Source of the DNA: Limnohabitans sp. Rim8
GTDB lineage: Bacteria; Pseudomonadota; Gammaproteobacteria; Burkholderiales; Burkholderiaceae_C
Assembly (NCBI GenBank): GCA_945901045.1
Contig: CAMDKK010000046.1
Location: 1-33,136 of the forward strand
DNA: 33,136 bases
Reading direction: 5' to 3'
In this document: positions 16,988 to 24,794 of the stretch, in pieces
Position numbering within the stretch: position 1 is the stretch's first letter
Layout of the letters: every line of letters starts with the position of its first letter
The notes under the pieces: generated by a model
Databases searched by the model: none
Seen by the model: the letters and a program-made list of their open reading frames with translations, nothing else
What the model was told of the DNA's origin: nothing
Program-made: the position numbers and the translations under genes

Positions 16988-17592
16988 GATTTGGCTCCTT
17001 CACCGGCTTTGGTGCCGTAAGCAGTACCCCAACCCCAGACCTCAGCACCTTTGCCGCGCTGAACCACGCGGTTGCGCAAGATGTCGGCCACCACGTCGCC
17101 GTCACCGGCGAGCAAGGCTTTGGTCGCGCACATTTCGGCACATGCGGGCAGCTTGCCTTCTGCCAAACGGTTGCGGCCGTATTTTTCAAATTCAGCCTGG
17201 CTGCCATTGGCTTCAGGCCCGCCCGCGCAGAAGGTGCATTTGTCCATCTTGCCACGCACCCCGAAGGTGCCTTGCGATGGAAACTGGGGTGCGCCAAAAG
17301 GGCAGGCATAAGAGCAGTAACCGCAGCCTATGCACACGTCTTTGTCGTGCAGCACCACGCCCTCTTCAGTGCGGTAAAAGCAATTGACAGGACACACCGC
17401 CATACAGGGTGCGTCAGAGCAATGCATGCACGCGACCGAAATGGATTTTTCGCCGGGCACCCCATCGTTCAAAGTCACCACGCGCCGGCGGTTCACACCC
17501 CACGGAACTTCGTGCTCGTTTTTGCAAGCGGTCACGCAACCGTTGCATTCGATGCATCGCTCTGCATCACAGATAAATTTCATTCGTGCCAT
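16984..17592 (-). CDS. fdhB: Formate dehydrogenase iron-sulfur subunit (beta)
   Basis: 202 residues carrying four ferredoxin-type [4Fe-4S] sites that wire the catalytic subunit to the cytochrome b. The cysteine sets are in CIECNGCVTAC, CMHCSDAPCMAVCP, CIGCGYCSYACP and CTFC...CAEMCATKAL, the usual DmsB/FdnH-like layout. It lacks its own signal peptide and would be carried out with FdhA by the Tat system. AAGGAG lies seven bases before the ATG. It is the equivalent of fdh3B in Methylorubrum and of the FDH3 beta subunits in Campylobacter/Shewanella-type clusters. It starts 17 bases after the fdhA stop and overlaps the small lipoprotein gene by four bases. Confidence 0.96.
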   Translation of the reverse strand: MARMKFICDAERCIECNGCVTACKNEHEVPWGVNRRRVVTLNDGVPGEKSISVACMHCSDAPCMAVCPVNCFYRTEEGVVLHDKDVCIGCGYCSYACPFGAPQFPSQGTFGVRGKMDKCTFCAGGPEANGSQAEFEKYGRNRLAEGKLPACAEMCATKALLAGDGDVVADILRNRVVQRGKGAEVWGWGTAYGTKAGEGAKS

Positions 17593-17609
17593 CGTGATCT
17601 CCTTGCGCT

Positions 17610-20570
17610 TTACGCCCGCTCAATTTCGCAAATGGTGGTCTTGGTCTCTTGCATCATGGTGACGCTGTCGTAACCGTAGGTGGTGGCTGTGTTCACAGCT
17701 TCGCCGCGCACTATGGGCGCCGCGCCGGCGGGGTAATGCGCCAGCATGTCCGCGCCCTGCCAGCGGCCCGAGAAGTGGAAGGGCAGGAACACCGTATCGG
17801 GCCCAACACGCTCGGTCACCATGGCCTGTACATTCAAACGAGCGCCTGTTGGGGACTTCACCCAAGCACGCTCACCATTGCGAATGCCACGCTTAGCCGC
17901 GGTTTGCGGGTTGATTTCGACAAACATTTCCTGCTGCAATTCGGCCAACCAAGGGTTGGAGCGGGTCTCCTCGCCGCCGCCTTCGTATTCGACCAAACGA
18001 CCCGAAGTCATGATCAAGGGAAACTTCTCGTGGATCTTGTCCGCAATGTTCTTGTCCTGCACTGTCTTGAACAAAGTGGGCAAGCGCCAGAACGCCTTTT
18101 TGTCGTCGTGCGTAGGGTATTTGGCAGCCAAATCTGGACGCGTGCCGTACAAAGGCTCGCGGTGCTGCGGAATTGGATCGGGAAAATTCCAGACCACGGC
18201 ACGCGCTTTGGCGTTGCCAAACGGGTGGCAACCATGGTTTTTCATGAACACCCTGATCATGCCGCCCGAGCTGTCGGTCTTCCAGTTTTTGCCTTCGGCC
18301 AAAGGTTTTTCGACCTCTGTCAACTCGTCCCACCAGCCTAATTTCTTCAGCAGAATGTGATCCAGCTCAGGGTAACCGGTGGTGATGTCCGCACCCTTGG
18401 AGTGCGAGCCGTCTTCGGCCAACAGGTTTTTACCTTCGCGTTCCACACCAAAGTTAGCCCGGAAATTACCGCCCCCCTCCATGACGTGTTTAGACGTGTC
18501 GTACAGGTTGGGCGAGCCGGGGTGCTTGAGTTCGGGCGTGCCGTAGCAGGGCCAAGGCAAGCCAAAGTAATCACCCGTGGTGTCGTAGCCGGTTTCTTTG
18601 TCTTTGCCTCCGTTGGACTTGAGCGTTTTCACGTCGAACAGGTGCATGTTCTTCATGTGGGCTTTCAAGCGCTCAGGGCTTTGACCGGTGTAGCCAATGG
18701 TCCAGACGCACTTGTTGATTTCACGCAATATGTCTTCTGGCACAGGTTCGTCCTGCCCTTTGACTTTTTGCATTTTGTAGTTTTTGACCAGTTCTTTGCC
18801 GAAACCCAACTTCTCAGCAAATTGGTACATGATCATGTGGTCACTGCGGCTATCCCACAGGGGCTCGATGACCTTCTCACGCCATTGCAGGGATCGGTTT
18901 GAAGCGGTGCAGGAACCGCTGGTTTCAAACTGGGTTGCGGCTGGCAACAAATACACGGCGCGGTTAGGGTTGAGGTCTTCGGCATTGCCCGGCATGGCAG
19001 CCATGGCGGCTGTGGCCGAAGGATACGGGTCCACCACCACCAGCAAGTCCAGCTTGTCCATGGCACGCTTCATGTCCAGACCTCGGGTCTGAGAGTTGGG
19101 TGCATGGCCCCAGTAGAAAACACCGCGCAGGTTGCTTTCCTGATCGATCAGCTCGTTCTTTTCAAGGACTCCGTCTATCCAGCGGGACACGGTGATGCCG
19201 TTCTTGCTCATCATGCCGGGATTTGCAAAACGGCCCTTGATCCACTCAAAGTCGACACCCCATGCTTTGGCAAAATGTTTCCAAGAGCCTTCTGCCAAGC
19301 CATAGTAGCCTGGCAAGGAGTCAGGGTTGGGGCCCACATCGGTCGCGCCTTGCACGTTGTCGTGGCCTCGGAAGATGTTGGTACCACCACCCGACTTGCC
19401 CACATTGCCCAAGGCCAGTTGCAAAATACATGAGGCACGCACCATGGCGTTGCCAATCGTGTGCTGGGTTTGGCCCATGCACCAGACGATGGTGCTCGGG
19501 TTGTTGTCGTGCAGCATCTTGGCGACTTTGAACATTTGTTCTTCTTTGACGCCGCAAGCTTCTTCGACTTTATCGGGCGACCATTTGGCCATGATGTCGG
19601 CTTTGACTGCATCCATGCCATAGACGCGGTCGTTGATGTACTTTTTGTCTTCCCAACCATTCTTGAAGATGTGGTAGGCCAAACCGAACAGAAAAGGAAT
19701 GTCCGTGCCAGATCGGATACGCACGAACTCATCGGCCTTGGCGGCAGTACGGGTGAAACGCGGATCGACCACAATCATCTTGCAGCCGTTTTCCTTGGCG
19801 TGCAGCATGTGCAACATGCTGACCGGATGCGCTTCAGCGGCGTTAGAGCCGATGTACAACGCGCACTTGCTGTTTTGCATGTCGTTGTAGGAGTTGGTCA
19901 TGGCACCATAACCCCAAGTATTGGCCACACCGGCTACTGTGGTGGAGTGGCAAATGCGGGCTTGGTGATCGCAGTTGTTAGAGCCCCAAAAGCTGACAAA
20001 TTTGCGCAACAAGTAAGCTTGTTCGTTGTTGTGTTTTGACGAGCCCACAAAGTAAACGCTGTCGGGACCACTGGCTTTGCGCAGTTCCAGCATCTTGGCG
20101 CTGATCTCATTGAGCGCCGTATCCCAGCTGATTTTTTCGTATTTGCCGTTGACCAGCTTCATCGGGTAACGCAGGCGGTATTCACCGTGACCGTGTTCGC
20201 GTACAGCCGCGCCTTTGGCGCAATGCGCACCCAGATTGATGGGCGAGTCGAAGACGGGTTCTTGGCGAACCCATACGCCGTTTTCGACTACAGCATCGAC
20301 CGCACACCCCACCGAGCAATGGGTGCAGATGGTGCGTTTGACTTCAACTTTACCGGCACCCAATACAGATGCTGAGTTACCGGCATGGGCTTTTTTCACC
20401 AGCGACAGCTGCGTGGCCGCTAAGCCAACGCCCACGCCCAGACCCGAGCGACGCAAGAAACTGCGGCGGTCCAAAGTTGGCAAAGCCTGCGAAAGGCCAC
20501 GACGCAAACTGTGTACGAATGAAGATGAAGGCACGCCCTGCGTACCGATCTGCTTTTTTGTCAGCAACAT
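17610..20570 (-). CDS. fdhA: Periplasmic formate dehydrogenase catalytic subunit (Mo/W-bis-MGD)
   Basis: Oxidises formate to CO2 in the periplasm. 986 residues. A long Tat signal has the twin arginines R35-R36 in LDRRSFLRRSG followed by a hydrophobic stretch ending AHA. The [4Fe-4S] cysteines are C82, C85, C89 and C117. The metal ligand is Cys207 (ARICHSTTVAG), where E. coli FDH-N has selenocysteine, so this is a non-Sec enzyme. The H208 partner is present. The molybdopterin-binding C-terminal domain includes TSGRLVEYEGGGEETRSNPWLAE. GGAGAG lies six bases before the ATG. It is preceded by the small Tat-signal protein and TorD-type chaperone genes and followed by fdhB. Molybdenum versus tungsten use cannot be told. 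Confidence 0.97.
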   Translation of the reverse strand: MLLTKKQIGTQGVPSSSFVHSLRRGLSQALPTLDRRSFLRRSGLGVGVGLAATQLSLVKKAHAGNSASVLGAGKVEVKRTICTHCSVGCAVDAVVENGVWVRQEPVFDSPINLGAHCAKGAAVREHGHGEYRLRYPMKLVNGKYEKISWDTALNEISAKMLELRKASGPDSVYFVGSSKHNNEQAYLLRKFVSFWGSNNCDHQARICHSTTVAGVANTWGYGAMTNSYNDMQNSKCALYIGSNAAEAHPVSMLHMLHAKENGCKMIVVDPRFTRTAAKADEFVRIRSGTDIPFLFGLAYHIFKNGWEDKKYINDRVYGMDAVKADIMAKWSPDKVEEACGVKEEQMFKVAKMLHDNNPSTIVWCMGQTQHTIGNAMVRASCILQLALGNVGKSGGGTNIFRGHDNVQGATDVGPNPDSLPGYYGLAEGSWKHFAKAWGVDFEWIKGRFANPGMMSKNGITVSRWIDGVLEKNELIDQESNLRGVFYWGHAPNSQTRGLDMKRAMDKLDLLVVVDPYPSATAAMAAMPGNAEDLNPNRAVYLLPAATQFETSGSCTASNRSLQWREKVIEPLWDSRSDHMIMYQFAEKLGFGKELVKNYKMQKVKGQDEPVPEDILREINKCVWTIGYTGQSPERLKAHMKNMHLFDVKTLKSNGGKDKETGYDTTGDYFGLPWPCYGTPELKHPGSPNLYDTSKHVMEGGGNFRANFGVEREGKNLLAEDGSHSKGADITTGYPELDHILLKKLGWWDELTEVEKPLAEGKNWKTDSSGGMIRVFMKNHGCHPFGNAKARAVVWNFPDPIPQHREPLYGTRPDLAAKYPTHDDKKAFWRLPTLFKTVQDKNIADKIHEKFPLIMTSGRLVEYEGGGEETRSNPWLAELQQEMFVEINPQTAAKRGIRNGERAWVKSPTGARLNVQAMVTERVGPDTVFLPFHFSGRWQGADMLAHYPAGAAPIVRGEAVNTATTYGYDSVTMMQETKTTICEIERA

Positions 20571-20604
20571 GAAACTCTCCAGAAAGGGTGAGAGAGAAAA
20601 AAGA

Positions 20605-20808
20605 TCAGACCAAAGTGGTCTTGTAATAGCGTTTAACGTGCTCGCTCAAAATGTAGCCGCCCCCTTTTTCGGGTTTGGGTTGAGCCGTCAATTCGGGTAA
20701 TGCCTCACGAACCTGAGGTAAAAAGCTCGCTGCTGCTGCAATGGCGCCAGCGGTTCCCGCACCGGCAAACAAAGTGCGACGGGATAACTTGGACACGGGT
20801 TCGGACAT
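20605..20808 (-). CDS. Formate dehydrogenase region Tat-target small protein
   Basis: 67 residues from ATG 20808, with GAGGAAA about six bases upstream; an upstream frame extension lacks support. It has a twin-arginine signal (SKLSRRTLFAGAGTAGAIAAAASFLP) and a short C-terminus ending GGGYILSEHVKRYYKTTLV. This matches the small Tat-target proteins (FdhX type) that stand immediately before fdhA in many proteobacterial fdh clusters; the function is unknown. The conserved HVKRYYKTT end is the family hallmark. The gap of 34 bases to fdhA indicates one transcript. Confidence 0.93.
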   Translation of the reverse strand: MSEPVSKLSRRTLFAGAGTAGAIAAAASFLPQVREALPELTAQPKPEKGGGYILSEHVKRYYKTTLV

Positions 20809-20844
20809 GGATTTTTCCTCAAACATAGGAACGACAGAACATAA

Positions 20845-20860
20845 GTTACGTGAATGTAAC
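20845..20860. promoter_or_regulatory. Small palindrome between the TorD-type gene and the Tat-target gene
   Basis: GTTAC (20845-20849) and GTAAC (20856-20860) are separated by six bases. They lie in the only sizeable gap (103 bases) of the formate dehydrogenase gene run, upstream of the Tat-target gene and fdhA. It might be an operator for a second promoter. I see no convincing -35/-10 pair around it. Confidence 0.3.
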
Positions 20861-20911
20861 AAAGTCACCAACCCAACTTAAAGGGAAAACCCTTAAAACC
20901 ATGAAATTAAT

Positions 20912-21538
20912 TCATTCCAACAAATCAAACCCCTGAGACTCCACCCCCAGAAAGGCCTGGGTGAAACCGGCCAAACTGCGGTAAAAATGGGCACGAGGGT
21001 GAGCCACAACGACATCGCACATGCCTCCAGCCCATGGCTGCAGATGTACACCAAAGAAAGCACTTTGTCGCGACAGGTTAGCCACCGCCACATCATCCCC
21101 CGCAATGAGGTAGCGCATCACTTCGCACAGGTAGGCAAAGTGGTCCTCGGTGTCGCGCATGGCCTCGTCCCGGGTCAAGCCCAGATCGCCCAGATCATCG
21201 CGCAAACGCACCAAGGGTTTTTCATTCAAGAAACCGCTGATGTAATGCGATCCAAAAAGATAGACCTCTGGCTTGCCAACACCGCCAAAAAGCGCATTGA
21301 ACTCATCTGCAATGGCTTGGTCACTCATTTCGCGGGCGCGGGCCACCACTTCGCGCCAAGTTGCTTCCAAGAAAGCCCCAGGGGCTGGCGCTTCTGTCAC
21401 AGCGATACGCAATTGCGAAAGCAAGGCCGGTTCAGGCGGTTGGTAAAAAAGGGCAGAGAGCAAGCCATAAATTTCGGCGCGAGCCGTTTCTTCGTCCAAA
21501 GCAGAACTGCCGGGGTCCAGGTTCAAGGAAGAGGTCAT
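20912..21538 (-). CDS. TorD/DmsD-family molybdoenzyme chaperone
   Basis: 208 residues from ATG 21538. This start lies 13 bases after the stop of the Fe-S protein gene, while the longer frame from 21598 would overlap it. All-helical REMP-type chaperones bind Tat signal peptides and help load the Mo cofactor before export. Visible features are ETARAEIYGLLSALFYQPPE at the N-terminus, the signature region EFNALFGGVGKPEVYLFGSHYISG, and EDHFAYLCEVMRYLIAGDD. The likely client is FdhA two genes downstream, whose long Tat signal needs such protection. It is followed by the 103-base gap containing a small palindrome. Confidence 0.92.
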   Translation of the reverse strand: MTSSLNLDPGSSALDEETARAEIYGLLSALFYQPPEPALLSQLRIAVTEAPAPGAFLEATWREVVARAREMSDQAIADEFNALFGGVGKPEVYLFGSHYISGFLNEKPLVRLRDDLGDLGLTRDEAMRDTEDHFAYLCEVMRYLIAGDDVAVANLSRQSAFFGVHLQPWAGGMCDVVVAHPRAHFYRSLAGFTQAFLGVESQGFDLLE

Positions 21539-21551
21539 GTTGAATGTCTTT

Positions 21552-23675
21552 TCAAATATCGCCGATGCGGGTTTCTTTGGCATCTGAAAACATGTCAATC
21601 ACTCGGCAATCGCTGCACATTTTCAAGCGCTGCAGGGCCTCCCCTTGGAACATGCTATGCCCCGCCAATTTGCCCAGCATAGCTTCGATGGCTTTGAGCG
21701 TGCCAAAGGGTTTTTTGCAGCGCACACAGGCGTAGGGTTGGGATTCGTTCAGCACCACGGCCTGTTTTCGCTCCGGCGTCAACAACAAACGGGCTTGCAA
21801 GGTGATGGCGTTTTCAGGACAAGTAGTGACACACAAGCCACATTGCACGCAATTTTTTTCAATGAAACGCAATTGGGGGAGTTGCGGATTGTCTTGCAAA
21901 GCACTGGCCGGACAGGCACTGACGCAACTCAAACACAGCGTGCATTGGTCTTTGTTGACGAGCACATGGCCCAAAGGCGATCCGTTCGATGGCAAAGCAA
22001 TACTGACCGCAGAATGCGTTGGCGACTGCGTTGGCGACTGCGTGAGCAAAGGAGAAAAAGCCATCAGATGGTCCAAGGCCAATTCCAGCGTGGCGCGTTT
22101 TTCAGGCGCAACCGCAAAACGTGCCGCTTCAACAGGCCCGATTTGCCGGGTTGAAATCAGCCCTTGCAATGCCGTATCCAGACCCATGGGTGTGGTTTCT
22201 TGAATCAACTTGAAATGCGTTCCGGTGTAGCCCAAGCCATTCAGAATGCTTTGCGCAACCGCCATTTGGGCTTGCAAGCCATCGGCATAGGCGCTGGCTT
22301 CTTCATGGGTCATCAGCACCAGCACCTGATTGGCGCCTTGTGCCACGGCGCTCAGCCAGACTTCCAGTCCCAGGCTGGCGGTGTGCCACAAGCTCATGGG
22401 AATGACGCGGGCAGGCACCCCCTTGGCAAGCTTGAGCTGGGCGGCACGGCCCAGTTCGCCAATCAGCGCTTGCCCTGCTGTTTGGCTGTGCAGCAACAAG
22501 ACCGCATCTTTGCCACCGGCCGCAGCATACGTGGTCAACAGTGTCTTGATTTTGAGACCTTGCTCGCTGGCCTTCGGGTAGCCATAGGTCAAGGCACCTG
22601 TCGGACACACCGTAGTGCAAGCGCCACAGCCCACGCACAGGTTGGGATTGACTTTGATTTGTTGGCGGCTTTTGTCGCTGCTGATGGCTTGCGCAGAACA
22701 AATGTCCACGCACGCGTTACACCCCACGGTTTCATTGCGACTGTGGGCGCACAGTTTTTGTTTGTACGCAAAAAATTTGGGTTTCTCAAACTCACCGACC
22801 AGCTCGCGCAGGTCAAGCAAGGTTTTCAAATCCAAGCCATCCCAACGCGCATAGCCTTGCGGCTTGGCGTGTTGATTGAATGTCGGTGTGGATGCAGCGG
22901 AGCGCAGGTCAAGCACCACATCGAAATGCTCGGTGTGCGCCACAGCCGCGCGTCCAAAATCAATGGCACCTGCCGACTGGCACACTTTGACGCAGGCGCG
23001 GTGGGCCTTGCACAGTGACAAGTCCACTTGGTAGTCCAAGCCAATGGCGTTGTCCGGGCAAGCCTCCACACACGCATTGCAGCGTGTGCACAAGTCCAGG
23101 TTGATCGGGTTGTTGTCTTCCCATTTCACGTCAAACGCACCCAGCCAACCGCTTAAGCTTGTGATGCGCCCGGCCAGCACCGGGTAGCGCCGTGTTTGCG
23201 CGCCGCCCGCGTTGCCAGGGCCTTGGGTGAAGATCGACACATCGAGCACATCCGACAACAAGGCGGCGGCCTTTTCGGCGGCGTCGATGGGTCCAATGAT
23301 CAACAGCTTGCCTGTGCTTTTGTAGGTCACTACCGGCACCGGATCGGGGTCAGGCAGGTGCGCGGCGGCCAAGAGCGCTGCAATTTTGGGACTGGCCTGA
23401 CGTGCGTCCTGGCTCCAGCCACCGGTTTCACGGATGTTCACGAATTTAATGACCGACACAGCGCCTACAGTTTGTTCAGCCAACTCGGAAAACAAACGCT
23501 GCTCTTGGGTGCAGGCCACCACCACATCCTGCCCACTTTGAATGGCTTTTTGAAAAGCGCCCGCCTCGCGGCGGCACAAGGCCGAATGCAGCGTCAGAGG
23601 CTCACCCAGCGCTTGACTCAGGCTCAGGGTCTGCAGGGGTTGGGTTTGGTTGCAGTCGCAAATCAGTGTGGTCAT
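21552..23675 (-). CDS. Multi-[4Fe-4S] ferredoxin-like protein of the fdh cluster
   Basis: 707 residues, cytoplasmic (no signal peptide). The N-terminal 190 residues have scattered cysteines (C6, C8, C34, C55) and no recognised domain. Then come cluster-type sets: C196/C199/C202/C206; C222-x2-H225-x2-C228-x3-C232, with His in place of the second Cys; a loose set C309/C319/C322/C326; and C347/C350/C353/C357. A second ferredoxin pair is near the C-terminus (CTLCLSCVSACP, CVQCGLCVTTCP), then CVRC and CSDC, which could bind zinc. Related genes sit in fdh clusters of Shewanella-type bacteria next to DUF3305/DUF3306. The role is unknown; an intracellular electron relay or cluster-assembly scaffold is inference. 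Its ATG lies 74 bases inside DUF3306, an unusually long overlap. Confidence 0.88.
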   Translation of the reverse strand: MTTLICDCNQTQPLQTLSLSQALGEPLTLHSALCRREAGAFQKAIQSGQDVVVACTQEQRLFSELAEQTVGAVSVIKFVNIRETGGWSQDARQASPKIAALLAAAHLPDPDPVPVVTYKSTGKLLIIGPIDAAEKAAALLSDVLDVSIFTQGPGNAGGAQTRRYPVLAGRITSLSGWLGAFDVKWEDNNPINLDLCTRCNACVEACPDNAIGLDYQVDLSLCKAHRACVKVCQSAGAIDFGRAAVAHTEHFDVVLDLRSAASTPTFNQHAKPQGYARWDGLDLKTLLDLRELVGEFEKPKFFAYKQKLCAHSRNETVGCNACVDICSAQAISSDKSRQQIKVNPNLCVGCGACTTVCPTGALTYGYPKASEQGLKIKTLLTTYAAAGGKDAVLLLHSQTAGQALIGELGRAAQLKLAKGVPARVIPMSLWHTASLGLEVWLSAVAQGANQVLVLMTHEEASAYADGLQAQMAVAQSILNGLGYTGTHFKLIQETTPMGLDTALQGLISTRQIGPVEAARFAVAPEKRATLELALDHLMAFSPLLTQSPTQSPTHSAVSIALPSNGSPLGHVLVNKDQCTLCLSCVSACPASALQDNPQLPQLRFIEKNCVQCGLCVTTCPENAITLQARLLLTPERKQAVVLNESQPYACVRCKKPFGTLKAIEAMLGKLAGHSMFQGEALQRLKMCSDCRVIDMFSDAKETRIGDI
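22015..22043 (-). repeat. 12-bp tandem repeat inside the Fe-S protein gene
   Basis: TGCGTTGGCGAC is repeated directly at 22015-22026 and 22027-22038, with a partial third copy. It encodes SPTQSPTQSPTHS in a linker before the C-terminal ferredoxin domain. It keeps the frame and could vary in copy number. Confidence 0.7.
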
Positions 23676-24180
23676 GGTCGCCTGGTGGAGTCACCGGTTT
23701 GTCCGGGCTGGTGTGGATGGATGCGGAAGGGGTCGGGCTGGAAGTATCTTGAACCTTGGCCTCATCGTCCCACAAACCAAGAAATTGCGCCCCGACCATT
23801 TGCCGCAACATCTCGGGGGGCAAAGGATCAGGCGTGTTGTAGTCGCCGATGTAGATGTCCAGGCCGTCCATCACATTGAAATGCGGATCAGTGAACAACT
23901 TTTTCATAGCCGCATTGCGCACCTCAGAAGCTACATCTTTGGCCATGAACGGCTGAAAATCAGAGTCTGGCGTCAATTGAGCAGTATCCGCCAGCGTGGG
24001 CGGTTCACGTTCCGGGCTGTCTTGGGAAGGACTGCTCTCCACCGATTCTGTCAGTGGCAAGGGTTCTGTCGGCGAAGCCACCACAGGGCGCATGTCATTG
24101 CGCGGGGCATCGCCATCCAAGCGACCCGCTTGGGCATCGCGTTTGCGCTGCGACCAACGGCCTAAAAATCCATCACTCAT
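23602..24180 (-). CDS. DUF3306 protein
   Basis: 192 residues. The start matches the family (SDGFLGRWSQRKRDA). A variable Pro/Ser/Glu-rich stretch follows (residues 25-75), then the conserved core DFQPFMAKDVASEVRNAAMKKLFTDPHFNVMDGLDIYIGDYNTPDPLPPEMLRQMVGA, and a disordered acidic tail. Its function has not been assigned in any organism I know of; it is found with formate dehydrogenase clusters. There are no cofactor motifs or membrane segments. The FNVMDGLDIYIGDY and PLPPEMLRQM blocks look like a protein-binding surface. The ATG overlaps DUF3305 by four bases, and its 3' end overlaps the Fe-S protein gene by 74 bases, so the three are translationally linked. Confidence 0.88.
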   Translation of the reverse strand: MSDGFLGRWSQRKRDAQAGRLDGDAPRNDMRPVVASPTEPLPLTESVESSPSQDSPEREPPTLADTAQLTPDSDFQPFMAKDVASEVRNAAMKKLFTDPHFNVMDGLDIYIGDYNTPDPLPPEMLRQMVGAQFLGLWDDEAKVQDTSSPTPSASIHTSPDKPVTPPGDHDHTDLRLQPNPTPADPEPESSAG

Positions 24181-24794
24181 GCAGACTCTCCGCTTGGGGG
24201 CTTGCGGCTGCGTCGATCTCCTGTGCTGACGGAGGCCGGTTGTCCGAATCGGTCCGTCAAGGATTGAAAGCTTTGCGGACGTTGCCGTTTTTTGACTTCA
24301 GGGGTGTAGTTCGCTTGCACAAATGTACGTACCCAGTCCACCACATCAACTGGCGCTGGAACTTGCTCAACGGTTTCTTGTGCATCCAGCCAGCGCCCCG
24401 CATCGTGGTAGCTCAAAGACACGCGTTCGGGTCTCGCCATGGCATAGCCCTCCTCGCCTGGCTCTTCATCGGTACGCCACAGCACAAACCAGCAAGGGTG
24501 AGGTGCGGTGACATTGAGCCAATAGCCTTCGGCATCATCGGTATAAAGTGCCACCTCCATATTGGGAAACAACCAGCGCTGCTCATCCTCAGTGCGCACC
24601 AGGCAGCGCGGGGTCTGCCCAAAGCCTTCTTCGTGCGTCACCACATCCACCAGCAGCCATCGCCAGGCTTGCCAACGGGCCATGGGCCCGCTGATGCGTT
24701 CTCGGCGCATCAGCACAGCCACTGTTTGAGAAGGACGTTTCATCTGCGGATGGTAACAACTCTGGACCGCAGCTTGGTCCTGGCTGCGATTCAT
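24177..24794 (-). CDS. DUF3305 protein
   Basis: 205 residues from ATG 24794, which overlaps the fdsA stop in an ATGA; an internal ATG at 24740 (MKRPSQTVAVLMRRE) would also be possible. The conserved part runs from VAVLMRRERISGPMARWQAWRW to about SLSYHDAGRWLDAQETVEQVPAP, rich in Trp. The C-terminus (VKKRQRPQSFQSLTDRFGQ) is basic. The function is not assigned. Its partner is DUF3306, and the two recur beside formate dehydrogenases. The direct 4-base coupling to the NAD-type fdsA gene and to DUF3306 makes a role in maturation or regulation of either formate dehydrogenase likely, but this is inference. Confidence 0.88.
   Translation of the reverse strand: MNRSQDQAAVQSCYHPQMKRPSQTVAVLMRRERISGPMARWQAWRWLLVDVVTHEEGFGQTPRCLVRTEDEQRWLFPNMEVALYTDDAEGYWLNVTAPHPCWFVLWRTDEEPGEEGYAMARPERVSLSYHDAGRWLDAQETVEQVPAPVDVVDWVRTFVQANYTPEVKKRQRPQSFQSLTDRFGQPASVSTGDRRSRKPPSGESA

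Noticed and set aside
19945-19965. Selenocysteine codon in fdhA
   Set aside because: At the metal-ligand position (residue 207) the codon is a cysteine codon, not TGA, and no in-frame stop occurs there.
20809-20911. FNR-type site (TTGAT-N4-ATCAA) controlling fdhA
   Set aside because: I looked for the consensus in the gap before the Tat-target gene and did not find a match; only the unrelated GTTAC palindrome is there.
22015-22043. Short tandem repeats as a CRISPR array
   Set aside because: The repeats here (11, 12 and 15 bp, contiguous, without spacers, within genes) are slippage repeats. No spaced repeat array or cas gene is present in the window.
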